64,000 nt of DNA, taken from contig RAYO01000004.1 of the NCBI GenBank assembly GCA_003612335.1, positions 124,001-188,000 of the forward strand, given 5' to 3'. The stretch's first letter is position 1. Each line of letters opens with the position of its first letter. A program made the position numbers and the translations under genes. Below are positions 56,536 to 64,000 of this stretch, in pieces. This DNA is from a bacterium 1xD42-67. Lineage in GTDB: Bacteria; Bacillota; Clostridia; Oscillospirales; Oscillospiraceae. The notes below the pieces were generated by a model. It was not told the DNA's origin. It did no database searches and worked only from the letters and a program-made list of their open reading frames with translations.

Positions 56536-57415
56536 CCTGATCTTTGAAGCTCCCCTGGTGCTCCTGGAAGAACTGCCAGTAGGTCTGGATATGCTCCAGA
56601 TCGGTCCAGCGGCAGGTCTGGACGGGCACACTGTCCAGATCGTAGATCTTGGCTCCCCGCATAGCCAGCAGGAAGGGGGAATGTGTGGAGATGACGAACT
56701 GGCACCGGTAGAATCGGACGGAATCCTCCAAAAAGCGCACCAGCTCCCGCTGGAGCGCGGGAGACAGGCTGTTCTCCGGCTCATCCAGCAGGTATAGTCC
56801 CCCCTCCTGGATCTCCTTGGTGAAGAAGGCGAAGGCGCTCTCTCCGTTGGACTTCTCCACCACGTCGTTCATCACCCGGTCCCGGACATACCGGGAACCG
56901 GTGTGCCGCTGAGCATCCACCACCTGGCGCAGCCGGTCCACGTCCTCCATGGAGCGCATCTGGAACCCGGCATATCGGGCGCCGGCGTACTCCTCCAGCA
57001 GTTCCCTGCGCCGGTGGTCGATGTTCTCGTTCATATACCGCAGGTCCAGGAGATAGTCGAACACATCGTCACTGGTGACGACCTTGCTGCGTCTCTTCGC
57101 CTCCTGGAAAGCGGGGGAGGTCTCTGCCCAGCACAGTTCCAGATAATCGCCAAAAAAGGAGCTGCGGTTGAACACCGTCCCCCGGGGGAGCCCCAGCTTC
57201 TCCCCGATCAGGTTCAGGATGGTGGTCTTGCCGCTGCCGTTGCCTCCGCACAGGATCGTGACAGGCTCCAGCTCCAGGGCCGGCATCTCTCTGCTGAAAA
57301 AGATGCCAAAGGGGTAGCGGCTCGTGTAGCAGGTGCGCTTATTTTCCCGGCTGCGGCCGAGAAAACCGATCTCCCTGCTCTCACTGGGGAGAGAAAAACG
57401 GCTCAGATAGATCAT
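56522..57415 (-). CDS. AAA-family ATPase (RecF/OLD-like, single gene)
   Basis: 297 residues. Start chosen at ATG 57415, with AGGAGG four bases upstream. Walker [12 protein letters not shown] (about 53-63), Walker [15 protein letters not shown] with signature-like [14 protein letters not shown], and the sensor-like [14 protein letters not shown], the pattern of AAA_21/RecF-type ATPases. The region between Walker A and B is short, without a long coiled coil. Such stand-alone genes are common and of unknown role; no nuclease or effector gene adjoins, so a defence role is not supported. Confidence 0.85.
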   Translation of the reverse strand: MIYLSRFSLPSESREIGFLGRSRENKRTCYTSRYPFGIFFSREMPALELEPVTILCGGNGSGKTTILNLIGEKLGLPRGTVFNRSSFFGDYLELCWAETSPAFQEAKRRSKVVTSDDVFDYLLDLRYMNENIDHRRRELLEEYAGARYAGFQMRSMEDVDRLRQVVDAQRHTGSRYVRDRVMNDVVEKSNGESAFAFFTKEIQEGGLYLLDEPENSLSPALQRELVRFLEDSVRFYRCQFVISTHSPFLLAMRGAKIYDLDSVPVQTCRWTDLEHIQTYWQFFQEHQGSFKDQETAP

Positions 57416-57449
57416 GGCTCCTCCTATCCAGGCCAGTCGGCCCAGCTCT

Positions 57450-57478
57450 ATCATACCACATCCCCCCTCCACATTCAA
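57450..57478 (-). promoter_or_regulatory. Promoter of the AAA ATPase gene
   Basis: On the minus strand TTGAAT (57473-57478), 17 bases, TATGAT (57450-57455). Confidence 0.7.
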
Positions 57479-57684
57479 CCTCTCTGCGGGCCAGAAGAGG
57501 TGCTAGAGCTCGTTTGGACCATGCCGATATGCCCCGCGGTCCTCTTCCCGCCATACTTTGCCGATCTTCCTTGAGATACGTCCAGTATCCCTGCATCAGA
57601 CCGGCTCCGTCCGGCGGCCAAGCTCCCCGCCGCCGGTCCCATCTCCATGTTTTCAGACCGCGCTCAAAAAAATCAAAAAGGGTC
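57479..57684. other. Intergenic sequence between two divergent promoters
   Basis: About 200 bases ahead of the chemoreceptor promoter. Contains a CCGGCGGC/GCCGCCGG hairpin (57611-57636) and no recognisable gene, riboswitch or repeat. Confidence 0.4.
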
Positions 57685-57713
57685 TTGCAAAAATCCTCGG
57701 TCCCTATTACAAT
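57685..57713 (+). promoter_or_regulatory. Promoter of the chemoreceptor gene
   Basis: TTGCAA (57685-57690), 17 bases, TACAAT (57708-57713): sigma-A type rather than a flagellar sigma-D site. Confidence 0.75.
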
Positions 57714-57768
57714 CAATAAGCTGGGTCTTGTACCCACTTACCAGATCATTACGGATGGAGCAATGAGT

Positions 57769-59439
57769 ATGAAAAAGATACAGCAGACCAATGGCAAGAA
57801 GTACAAGCGGATCGGCAAAAAGGTCGGAAATATGGTGGTCATCATGCAGGTGATATCGGTCATCTTCGCGGTGGCGATGTGCGTCACGATGTTCCGCAGC
57901 CTGACCACGAAAATGCTGAAAGAGCGGTGCACCAGCGGCACCAACATGTTAGCTTACATCCTCAGCCAGACCGACGAGGATGCGGATATGGACCAGATGC
58001 TGGACGGTCTGAAGAGCCGCATGGGCTGTGAATTCACCATCTTCCGGGGCGACACCCGGGCCTACACCACCGTGATCCAGGACGGCAAGCGGGTGGTGGG
58101 CACGAAGCTGTCCTCCGATCTGTCCAAGACCGTCCTCCAGCAGGGCCAGTCCTTCGTTGGCAAGGCCACCATCCTGGACGAAGACTATCTGGCCTCCTAT
58201 GTCCCCACCCGGGACGCCGAGGGCAAGATCGACGGTCTGATCTTCGCCGGGATCTCCAGCGCTGAGGCCAACCGGCAGATCTATATGACTGTGATCATGT
58301 CCTCTCTGGTGAGCATCGGCGTCATCATCGTGTGTATCATGATCATGACCCCCTATCTAAAAAAGACCGTCTCCACCCCGCTGGCCGAGATCACCCAGGT
58401 GGCCGGCCGTCTGGAGAAGGGGGACCTGGGCCTGACCAGCGGCCAGGAGATCACCATCAGCGTCCGCTCTAATGATGAGGTGGGGGACCTGGCCCAGATC
58501 TTCCGTGCGACCATCCAGCGTCTGAGCGGATACATCGGCGAGATATCCAGTGTGCTGGATTCCATCGCCAACGGCGACCTGACCATCAGCGCGCGTCAGG
58601 AGTACGTAGGGGACTTCGTGTCCATCAAGCGGTCTATCGACAGCATCGAGTCCAAGCTGAACGACACCATGGGCCAGATCCGGAGCAGCGCCGAACAGGT
58701 CGCCTCCGGCTCCGACCAGGTGTCCAACAGCGCCCAGTCCCTGGCCCAGGGGGCCACAGAGCAGGCCAGCTCTGTGGAGGAGCTTTCCGCCACGGTCAAC
58801 GACATCGCTGAGAATGCCAAGACCACCGCCCAGGCCACCCGGGAGGCGGGCCAGTTCGTGGAGCAGGCCGGAGCTCAGCTGGGCATCAGCGTGGAGTATG
58901 TCAAGCAGCTCAACACCGCCATGGGGAAGATCTCCAGCTCCTCTGAGGAGATCTCCAAGATCATCGCCGCCATCGAGAACATCGCCTTCCAGACCAATAT
59001 CCTGGCCCTGAACGCTGCCGTGGAGGCCGCTCGGGCAGGGGCCGCCGGCAAGGGCTTCGCTGTGGTGGCCGATGAGGTGCGCAACCTGGCCAACAAGTCC
59101 GACGAGGCCGCCAAAGCCACTAAGGACCTGATCGAGAGCTCTATCGCCGCCGTCACCGAGGGCAGCGAGGTGGTGGATAAGGTCACCCAGTCCCTGGCCC
59201 GCACCAGCGAGAGCGCCGGCGGCGTGACCGAAAAGATGGCCATCGTGGTGGAGGCCGTGGAGAGCCAGACCTCTGCGATCTCCCAGGTCACTGAGGGCAT
59301 CGATCAGATCTCGGCGGTGGTCCAGACCAACTCCGCCACCAGTGAGGAGTGCGCCGCCGCCAGCGAGGAGCTGTCCTCCCAGGCCAGCCTGTTCCAGCGG
59401 CTGGTCAGCTCCTTCCGTCTGAAGGACTCCCACTGGTAA
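57769..59439 (+). CDS. Methyl-accepting chemotaxis protein
   Basis: 556-residue transmembrane receptor. Start chosen at ATG 57769, eight bases after GGAG; an ATG two codons earlier is possible. First span about 20-40, an extracytoplasmic sCACHE-like sensor (about 42-165: [40 protein letters not shown]), second span about 168-190, HAMP (about 192-250) and a long helical signalling domain with the tip [37 protein letters not shown]. Ligand unknown. No flagellar or che genes are nearby. Confidence 0.95.
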   Translation: MKKIQQTNGKKYKRIGKKVGNMVVIMQVISVIFAVAMCVTMFRSLTTKMLKERCTSGTNMLAYILSQTDEDADMDQMLDGLKSRMGCEFTIFRGDTRAYTTVIQDGKRVVGTKLSSDLSKTVLQQGQSFVGKATILDEDYLASYVPTRDAEGKIDGLIFAGISSAEANRQIYMTVIMSSLVSIGVIIVCIMIMTPYLKKTVSTPLAEITQVAGRLEKGDLGLTSGQEITISVRSNDEVGDLAQIFRATIQRLSGYIGEISSVLDSIANGDLTISARQEYVGDFVSIKRSIDSIESKLNDTMGQIRSSAEQVASGSDQVSNSAQSLAQGATEQASSVEELSATVNDIAENAKTTAQATREAGQFVEQAGAQLGISVEYVKQLNTAMGKISSSSEEISKIIAAIENIAFQTNILALNAAVEAARAGAAGKGFAVVADEVRNLANKSDEAAKATKDLIESSIAAVTEGSEVVDKVTQSLARTSESAGGVTEKMAIVVEAVESQTSAISQVTEGIDQISAVVQTNSATSEECAAASEELSSQASLFQRLVSSFRLKDSHW

Positions 59440-59459
59440 GGCTCCTCTGTACGACACGA

Positions 59460-59487
59460 AAGGGCCGGGGCAGATGCCCCGGCCCTT
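59460..59487. terminator. Bidirectional terminator between the chemoreceptor and nfnB
   Basis: Perfect 12-bp stem AAGGGCCGGGGC around AGAT, between two convergent genes. Confidence 0.88.
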
Positions 59488-59532
59488 ATCCTCTTAGATG
59501 CCCGCTCCCGAAGGAGAGGGGTTTTGATGCTG

Positions 59533-60918
59533 TCATCCCTTGCTCTTGATATATGCGTCGATGGACTTCGCGGCGCTCTTGCCGGCACCCATGGCCAGGA
59601 TGACCGTAGCCGCTCCGGTGGCAGCGTCGCCGCCGGCGAAGATGTTGGGACAGGAGGTGCAGCCGTGGTCGTCGGCCTGGACACAGCCCTTCCGGGTCTT
59701 CTCCAGACCGGGAGTGCCGTCGTAGCTCATGGGGTTGGGCTGGGTGCCCAGAGACATGACCACCGCGTCCACTTCCATCTTGAACTCACTGCCCTCGATG
59801 ACCACAGGGCGGCGGCGGCCGGAGGCATCGGGCTCGCCCAGCTCCATCTTCACGCAGGTGATGGACTGGACGTGGCCGCTCTCATCCCCTTCGATGGACA
59901 CGGGATTGGTGAGCAGGTCGAAGATGATGCCCTCCTCCTTGGCGTGGTGGACCTCTTCGGCTCGGGCGGGGAGCTCCGCCTCGGAGCGGCGGTAGACGAT
60001 ATGGACCTCGGCCCCCAGGCGCTTGGCACACCGGGCGGCGTCCATGGCCACGTTGCCGCCGCCCACCACGGCCACCTTCTTGTTGTGGAGGACGGGAGTG
60101 GGAGAGTCATCCTTGTAGGCCTTCATCAGGTTGATGCGGGTGAGGTACTCGTTGGCGGAGTAGACCCCCACCAGGCTCTCACCAGGGATCTTCATGAACA
60201 TGGGCAGACCGGCGCCGGAGCCGATGAACACCGCCTCATAGCCCTGCTCGAAGAGCTCGGTGATGGTGAGCACCTTGCCGATGACCATGTCCAGCTCGAT
60301 GTCTACCCCCATCTTCTCCAGGTTGGCCACCTCGCGCTTGACGATGGCCTTGGGGAGACGGAACTCGGGGATGCCGTAGCTCAGCACCCCGCCGGGGGTA
60401 TGGAATGCCTCGAAGACAGTGACAGCGTAGCCCATCCGGGCCAGCTCCCCGGCACAGGTCAGGCCGGCGGGACCGGAGCCGATGACGGCCACCTTATGGC
60501 CGTTCTTGGGGGCGGTGGCCACGTTGGCGATGCCGTTCTCCGCAGCCCAGTCGGCCACGAACCGCTCGATCCGGCCGATGGACACCGGCTCGCCCTTGAC
60601 GCCCCGGACGCACTTGCCCTCGCACTGGGTCTCCTGGGGGCAGACACGGCCCGAGATGGCGGGCAGGGCGTTGGCATCGGACAGCAGCTGATAGGCCCCG
60701 GCCAGATCGCCCTCAGCCACTTTGCCCACGAAGTCGGGGATGGGGATGCCCACAGGACATCCGCTGACACAGGGCTTGTTCTTGCAGTTCAGGCACCGCT
60801 GTGCCTCGTTCTGGGCCTGCTCCAGGGTGTAGCCCAGGGCCACCTCTTGAAAGTTGGCATTGCGTACATTGGCCTCCTGCTCCGGCATGGGGGTCTTTTC
60901 CATCTGCATATTAGCCAT
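59533..60918 (-). CDS. nfnB: NfnB-type NADPH:ferredoxin transhydrogenase large subunit (GltD-like)
   Basis: 461 residues related to glutamate synthase small subunit. N-terminal cysteines CLNCKNKPCVSGCP (42-55) and the CPQETQCEGKC region bind two [4Fe-4S] clusters; VAVIGSGPAGLTCAGELA binds FAD and VAVVGGGNVAMDAARCA binds NADPH. With the preceding gene it forms the electron-bifurcating NfnAB transhydrogenase, linking NADH, ferredoxin and NADPH. Its start overlaps the nfnA stop by eight bases (ATGGCTAA). No GltB is present, which favours Nfn over glutamate synthase. Confidence 0.93.
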   Translation of the reverse strand: MANMQMEKTPMPEQEANVRNANFQEVALGYTLEQAQNEAQRCLNCKNKPCVSGCPVGIPIPDFVGKVAEGDLAGAYQLLSDANALPAISGRVCPQETQCEGKCVRGVKGEPVSIGRIERFVADWAAENGIANVATAPKNGHKVAVIGSGPAGLTCAGELARMGYAVTVFEAFHTPGGVLSYGIPEFRLPKAIVKREVANLEKMGVDIELDMVIGKVLTITELFEQGYEAVFIGSGAGLPMFMKIPGESLVGVYSANEYLTRINLMKAYKDDSPTPVLHNKKVAVVGGGNVAMDAARCAKRLGAEVHIVYRRSEAELPARAEEVHHAKEEGIIFDLLTNPVSIEGDESGHVQSITCVKMELGEPDASGRRRPVVIEGSEFKMEVDAVVMSLGTQPNPMSYDGTPGLEKTRKGCVQADDHGCTSCPNIFAGGDAATGAATVILAMGAGKSAAKSIDAYIKSKG

Positions 60919-61759
60919 TCATGGCACCTCCTCCCAGGCGGCAGAGATGCTTCTCCTTCGCCTTGGCTTCATGCTCCTTATAGGTCGCGTTGCGGGCGAT
61001 CACTTCGTCGAAGTCCACCTTGTGGCCGTCGAAGTCGGGGCCGTCCACACAGGCGAACTTCACCTCGCCGTCCACTGTGAGGCGGCAGCAGCCGCACATG
61101 CCAGTGCCGTCGATCATGATGGGGTTCATGCTCACGGTGGTGGGGATGTCATACTTCTTGGTGAGCTTACAGGCGAATTTCATCATCAGCAGAGGGCCGA
61201 TGGCGAAGACATGGTCGAACTTCACGCCGCTGTCGATCAGCTCCTCCAGCTTGCCGGTGACGAACCCGTGGTAGCCGTAGGTGCCGTCGTCGGTGCAGAT
61301 GTGCAGGTCGGTGCAGGCCTGGCCCATCTCCTCCTCCAGGATGACGATATCCTTGGTCTTGAACCCACCGATCAGGTCCACCTGGTTGCCGGCCTCGTGC
61401 AGGGCACGAGCCACCGGCAGGGCGATGGCGCAGCCCAGGCCGCCGCCCAGAACGGCCACCCGGCCCAAGCCCTCCACATGGGTGGGCAGGCCCAGGGGGC
61501 CCACGAAGTCCTGGAGGCAGTCCCCCTCGTTCAGCTGGTCCAGAGCCAGAGTAGTGCCTCCGATCTTCTGGTAGATCACGGTGACCAGACCGTCCACCGC
61601 GCTGGAGATGGTGAGGGGGATCCGCTCTCCCTCCTCATCCACCCGCAGGATGATGAACTGGCCCGCCTTGGCTTTGGCGGCCACCAGGGGCGCATACACC
61701 GAGATCTGACTGATCTCGGGGGTCAGCACCTTTTTTGCTGCGATCTCATACTTCTTCAC
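60911..61759 (-). CDS. nfnA: NfnA-type ferredoxin-NADP+ reductase subunit
   Basis: 282 residues; start chosen at GTG 61759, since AGGAGGAGAAACA lies directly in front. FAD-binding RIPLTISS (usual RxYS-type site), NAD-binding GGGLGCAIALPVARAL and a C-terminal [2Fe-2S] cluster motif DGTGMCGCCRLTVDGEVKFACVDGP (cysteines in CGCC and FAC). Small subunit of electron-bifurcating NfnAB, common in anaerobic clostridia with butyrate or acetate metabolism. The longer reading at 61837 has no ribosome site. Confidence 0.94.
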   Translation of the reverse strand: MKKYEIAAKKVLTPEISQISVYAPLVAAKAKAGQFIILRVDEEGERIPLTISSAVDGLVTVIYQKIGGTTLALDQLNEGDCLQDFVGPLGLPTHVEGLGRVAVLGGGLGCAIALPVARALHEAGNQVDLIGGFKTKDIVILEEEMGQACTDLHICTDDGTYGYHGFVTGKLEELIDSGVKFDHVFAIGPLLMMKFACKLTKKYDIPTTVSMNPIMIDGTGMCGCCRLTVDGEVKFACVDGPDFDGHKVDFDEVIARNATYKEHEAKAKEKHLCRLGGGAMNG

Positions 61760-61841
61760 TGTTTCTCCTCCTGTCAGAGTTGTTCCTTTTTCCATCACAA
61801 GGGATATATTTCCAGCGACTCTCGCCGCACAGATCATATCG

Positions 61842-63743
61842 TCACCACTTTTTCCGGCGGATCCCGCCGTAGCGGCGGCGGCGCTTCGCCGCCCGGGCCC
61901 ACCGGACCAGCCACACCGCCAGGGCCGCCGCCCCAGTCAGGAGCAGCAGGGCCGCTGTCCCGATCCAGTTCAGGCCCGTCACCAGCTCGATGGGATCCCA
62001 GCTGCGGCTCACATGCTTCCGGCCATCCCCGTTGGGATGGGAGTAACGGGGAGAGAGCCCCTCCTCCCCGAAGGACTGGAGGTAGGCGGCCAGGGCATAC
62101 CACTCCTTGATCTCATTGCCGTTCTCGTCCCGGAGGATGCATGCCTCAAAGTCAGTGACGGGGCTCCCGTCGGCCATCTTTGGCTCCAGAGACAGCAGTC
62201 CCATGGACTTGCTCTTCACCGTGCCCAGCATCTGGGCGGAGTACATCCCAGTGACCACCCGGTAGAGCTGATCGTCTTCCACTTGATCGGCGCTGTTCTG
62301 GATCCGGCAATCTGTCACACGGTTGAAAAACACCCGGTGGGTATTGAAGGAGTAGTCCATCCCCGCCATATAGAGCTGGGCGGCGGGCATCAGGGGCGTC
62401 ACCGAGGCATCCACCTCGGCGGCGGCCTTCAGCTCCTTGCCGGTGAGGTACACCCCCACCAGGGGGAAGCCGGAGGTGCCGTCGCTCCCCACCCCCATGG
62501 ACAGCACGTCGAAAGCCATGGACGTTGTGATCTCCCCTTTGGCCAGGGGGGCTCTCAGCACTCCGTCGGCGGTGACCGCCACGGTTTGGACGTCGGGGCT
62601 GTCCGCCTCCAGGTGTCCTGTAGCCCAAAGGAAGGCATCGGCCGCCAGCTCCCCCAGGGCGTTCCCGCTCTGGACCCCGGAGACCGGGGCGGGCAGGTCG
62701 AAGTCCGTCCGGGTGAGCACCTGGTCATAGGTCAGGCCATACCGGCCCAGATAGGTCCCCCCTACCAGGCCCTTCCACCGCTCCACCAAACGGGCGATGT
62801 CCTGGTCTTCGGGGAGGGCCTCGTCGATGGGGATCAGCCGATAGTCAGCCAGGACCTTGCCTCCCCCCTCGGTCCAGTCGATCGTGATGGACCCCAGGGC
62901 CTGGCAATAGGGCCCGGCAGAGACGATATAGGTGCCGTTGACCAGGATCGGCTCCTCCAGGGTAGTGTGGGTGTGGCCCGAGACGATCAGGTCGATCCCC
63001 TCCACCTTCTCCGCCAGCCGCTCGTCTTCCGACAGCTTTTTCTTCTCATGGGTCCCTGCGTGGGACAGACAGATGATGAACTGGGCCCCCTGCTCCCTCA
63101 GATCGTCCACACAGCGCTGGGCATTGGAGACCATATCCCCCAGAGCGAACCCGGAGGACGGGGCGCAGGCGTGGGCGTCCTCCCCCATGAGCCCGAAGAT
63201 CCCATAGACGATCCCGCCCCGCTCCAGGAGCATATGGTCCTGGACGTCGTAGGCGGCCATGGCCCGCTGGATGTCCAGCTGATCGGGACTGTCTGCGGCG
63301 GGCTTATAGTTGGCCATCAGAAGGGCCGGGGCCTTTTCTCCGCTGCTCATCACAGCATGGAGCATCTGGGCGAAGCCCGTCCCCCCATGGTCGAACTCGT
63401 GGTTGCCCACAGCGGCGGCGTCATAGCCCAAGGCCCCCATGGTGCGCAGCTCCGCCCCCTGGGTGGTATACAGGGTCTGGATCAGAGAGCCGACAGAGAA
63501 GTCTCCCCCGTCCAGGGTCAGCGCGTCGGGATGGGCCCTCCTCTCTCGGTCCAGGGCGGTCTTCAAACGGGCGTAGCCCCCCGACCCCCCCCCTTCCCCA
63601 TCGGGCTGGGGGAGGAAATGGGAGTGCAGATCGTGGGTGAACAGTACTGTCGTGCTGTGGTCCTTCGCCGCCGCTGAGGCGGGCAGAAGGACCAGCAGCA
63701 GCACGACCAGAAGAAACAGCGGGATATGGCGCAAGCGCTTCAC
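61842..63743 (-). CDS. Secreted 5'-nucleotidase/metallophosphatase (UshA-like) with C-terminal anchor
   Basis: 633 residues. Signal peptide 1-26 (KRLRH then a leucine-rich core, cleavage after SASAAA-type end). Metallophosphatase domain with FTHDLHSHFLP (33-43), AVGNHEFDHGG, CLSHAGTH and VSGHTHTT giving the two-metal site; 5'-nucleotidase C-terminal domain from about 340 (SGVQSGNALGELAADAFLWATG). A terminal span (about 592-612) followed by a basic tail RAAKRRRRYGGIRRKKW anchors it to the membrane. Probably salvages nucleotides outside the cell. 81 bases separate it from nfnA. Confidence 0.92.
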   Translation of the reverse strand: MKRLRHIPLFLLVVLLLVLLPASAAAKDHSTTVLFTHDLHSHFLPQPDGEGGGSGGYARLKTALDRERRAHPDALTLDGGDFSVGSLIQTLYTTQGAELRTMGALGYDAAAVGNHEFDHGGTGFAQMLHAVMSSGEKAPALLMANYKPAADSPDQLDIQRAMAAYDVQDHMLLERGGIVYGIFGLMGEDAHACAPSSGFALGDMVSNAQRCVDDLREQGAQFIICLSHAGTHEKKKLSEDERLAEKVEGIDLIVSGHTHTTLEEPILVNGTYIVSAGPYCQALGSITIDWTEGGGKVLADYRLIPIDEALPEDQDIARLVERWKGLVGGTYLGRYGLTYDQVLTRTDFDLPAPVSGVQSGNALGELAADAFLWATGHLEADSPDVQTVAVTADGVLRAPLAKGEITTSMAFDVLSMGVGSDGTSGFPLVGVYLTGKELKAAAEVDASVTPLMPAAQLYMAGMDYSFNTHRVFFNRVTDCRIQNSADQVEDDQLYRVVTGMYSAQMLGTVKSKSMGLLSLEPKMADGSPVTDFEACILRDENGNEIKEWYALAAYLQSFGEEGLSPRYSHPNGDGRKHVSRSWDPIELVTGLNWIGTAALLLLTGAAALAVWLVRWARAAKRRRRYGGIRRKKW

Positions 63744-63798
63744 TGGGGACCTCCGTTTTCAGGGCTCATGTAGGGAGACGGCCTGCTGGGGCCGCAGT

Positions 63799-64000
63799 TC
63801 ACAGGATGATATCGTGCTGGACGGGGCGATAGAACAGCTCCCGGACCTGTTCCGGTGCCCGGGTCTGGCCCAATACCCACATCAGTTTGGCCACAGCGGC
63901 CTCCAGGGTCATGTTATACGCCTCCATCAGGCGGAAACGCTCCTTCACCTGCTGGCCCACCTGATACACCGACATATCGCTGCCCTCATAGGGCACTTGG
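63799..64000 (-). CDS. C-terminal part of an asparaginase (cut by the window end)
   Basis: At least 66 codons ending at 63799. The string GSDMSVYQVGQQV followed by YNMTLEAAVAKLMWVLGQT matches the last helices of type I L-asparaginases (typical ending MTxEAAxxKLM). Hydrolysis of asparagine to aspartate is expected. The start and the catalytic threonine lie outside the window. Confidence 0.72.
   Translation of the reverse strand, partial: QVPYEGSDMSVYQVGQQVKERFRLMEAYNMTLEAAVAKLMWVLGQTRAPEQVRELFYRPVQHDIIL

Noticed and set aside
56522-57415. Anti-phage defence locus built on the AAA ATPase
   Set aside because: The ATPase stands alone; the only neighbours are an unknown protein on the other strand and a chemoreceptor, with no nuclease, protease or membrane effector.
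1-64000. CRISPR arrays, tRNA or rRNA genes, prophage or integrated element
   Set aside because: No regularly spaced direct repeats, no cloverleaf with a GTTCRANYC T-arm in intergenic space, and no integrase, transposase or phage structural gene was seen.

Overview
The window looks like a chromosomal segment of a GC-rich, spore-forming, Gram-positive gut-type clostridium, most likely Oscillospiraceae in the broad sense (Flavonifractor, Lawsonibacter, Oscillibacter or Dysosmobacter type). The evidence is the murB-rapZ-yvcK cell-wall block, a Spo0A-type DNA-binding domain, a YlmC-type PRC-barrel protein, LTA synthase, OpuC, NfnAB, MrnC, RqcH and ComEC, strong AGGAGG ribosome sites, and two families of short palindromic repeats that I recall from this group. 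Species cannot be named from the sequence alone. No rRNA, tRNA, CRISPR array, phage or transposase gene was seen.

Layout. 0-4.1 kb (minus): arginase, MurB, an unknown protein, RapZ and YvcK. 4.3-6.4 kb (plus): the PTS core HPr and Enzyme I, followed on the minus strand by phosphofructokinase and polyphosphate kinase. 10.2-16.2 kb (plus): LTA synthase, a three-gene betaine/choline-type ABC importer and a PRC-barrel protein. 16.3-20.7 kb: a MarR-controlled heterodimeric ABC exporter. 20.8-31 kb: a DUF4397 repeat protein, GlnRS, a YdeI-type protein, a thioredoxin reductase-like/thioredoxin pair, MurC, RsmI, a tRNA methyltransferase-like enzyme, a class IV aminotransferase and a PAP2 phosphatase. 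31.1-32.2 kb: a glycosyltransferase.

32.3-43.7 kb holds a long purine operon: purE, purC, a purF-like gene, a DUF3795 gene, purM, purN, an unknown gene, an archaeal-type IMP cyclohydrolase, a DUF1266-DUF2185 gene, an SMI1/KNR4 gene, a stand-alone AICAR formyltransferase, a DUF6630-like gene and purD. The PurH function is thus split over two separate genes, the PurF-like protein lacks the N-terminal cysteine nucleophile, and several toxin-immunity-type families are threaded between the biosynthetic genes. A leader terminator precedes purE.

43.8-64 kb holds a compositionally different membrane protein, a response regulator-diguanylate cyclase, an Lsa-type ABC-F protein with an elaborate leader (promoter, two small upstream ORFs, terminator), ComEC, HolA, a small XRE/Spo0A-C two-gene regulator, MrnC followed by SMI1/KNR4 and crystallin J1-like genes, RqcH, an unknown protein, an AAA ATPase, a chemoreceptor, NfnB/NfnA, a secreted 5'-nucleotidase and the end of an asparaginase.

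The most interesting items are the mosaic purine operon with its PurF variant, the ABC-F leader whose second small ORF runs through the terminator and ends on the resistance-gene start codon, the XRE/Spo0A-C pair, the thioredoxin reductase lacking NADPH-binding motifs, and the palindromic repeats that supply stop codons or C-termini to neighbouring genes.
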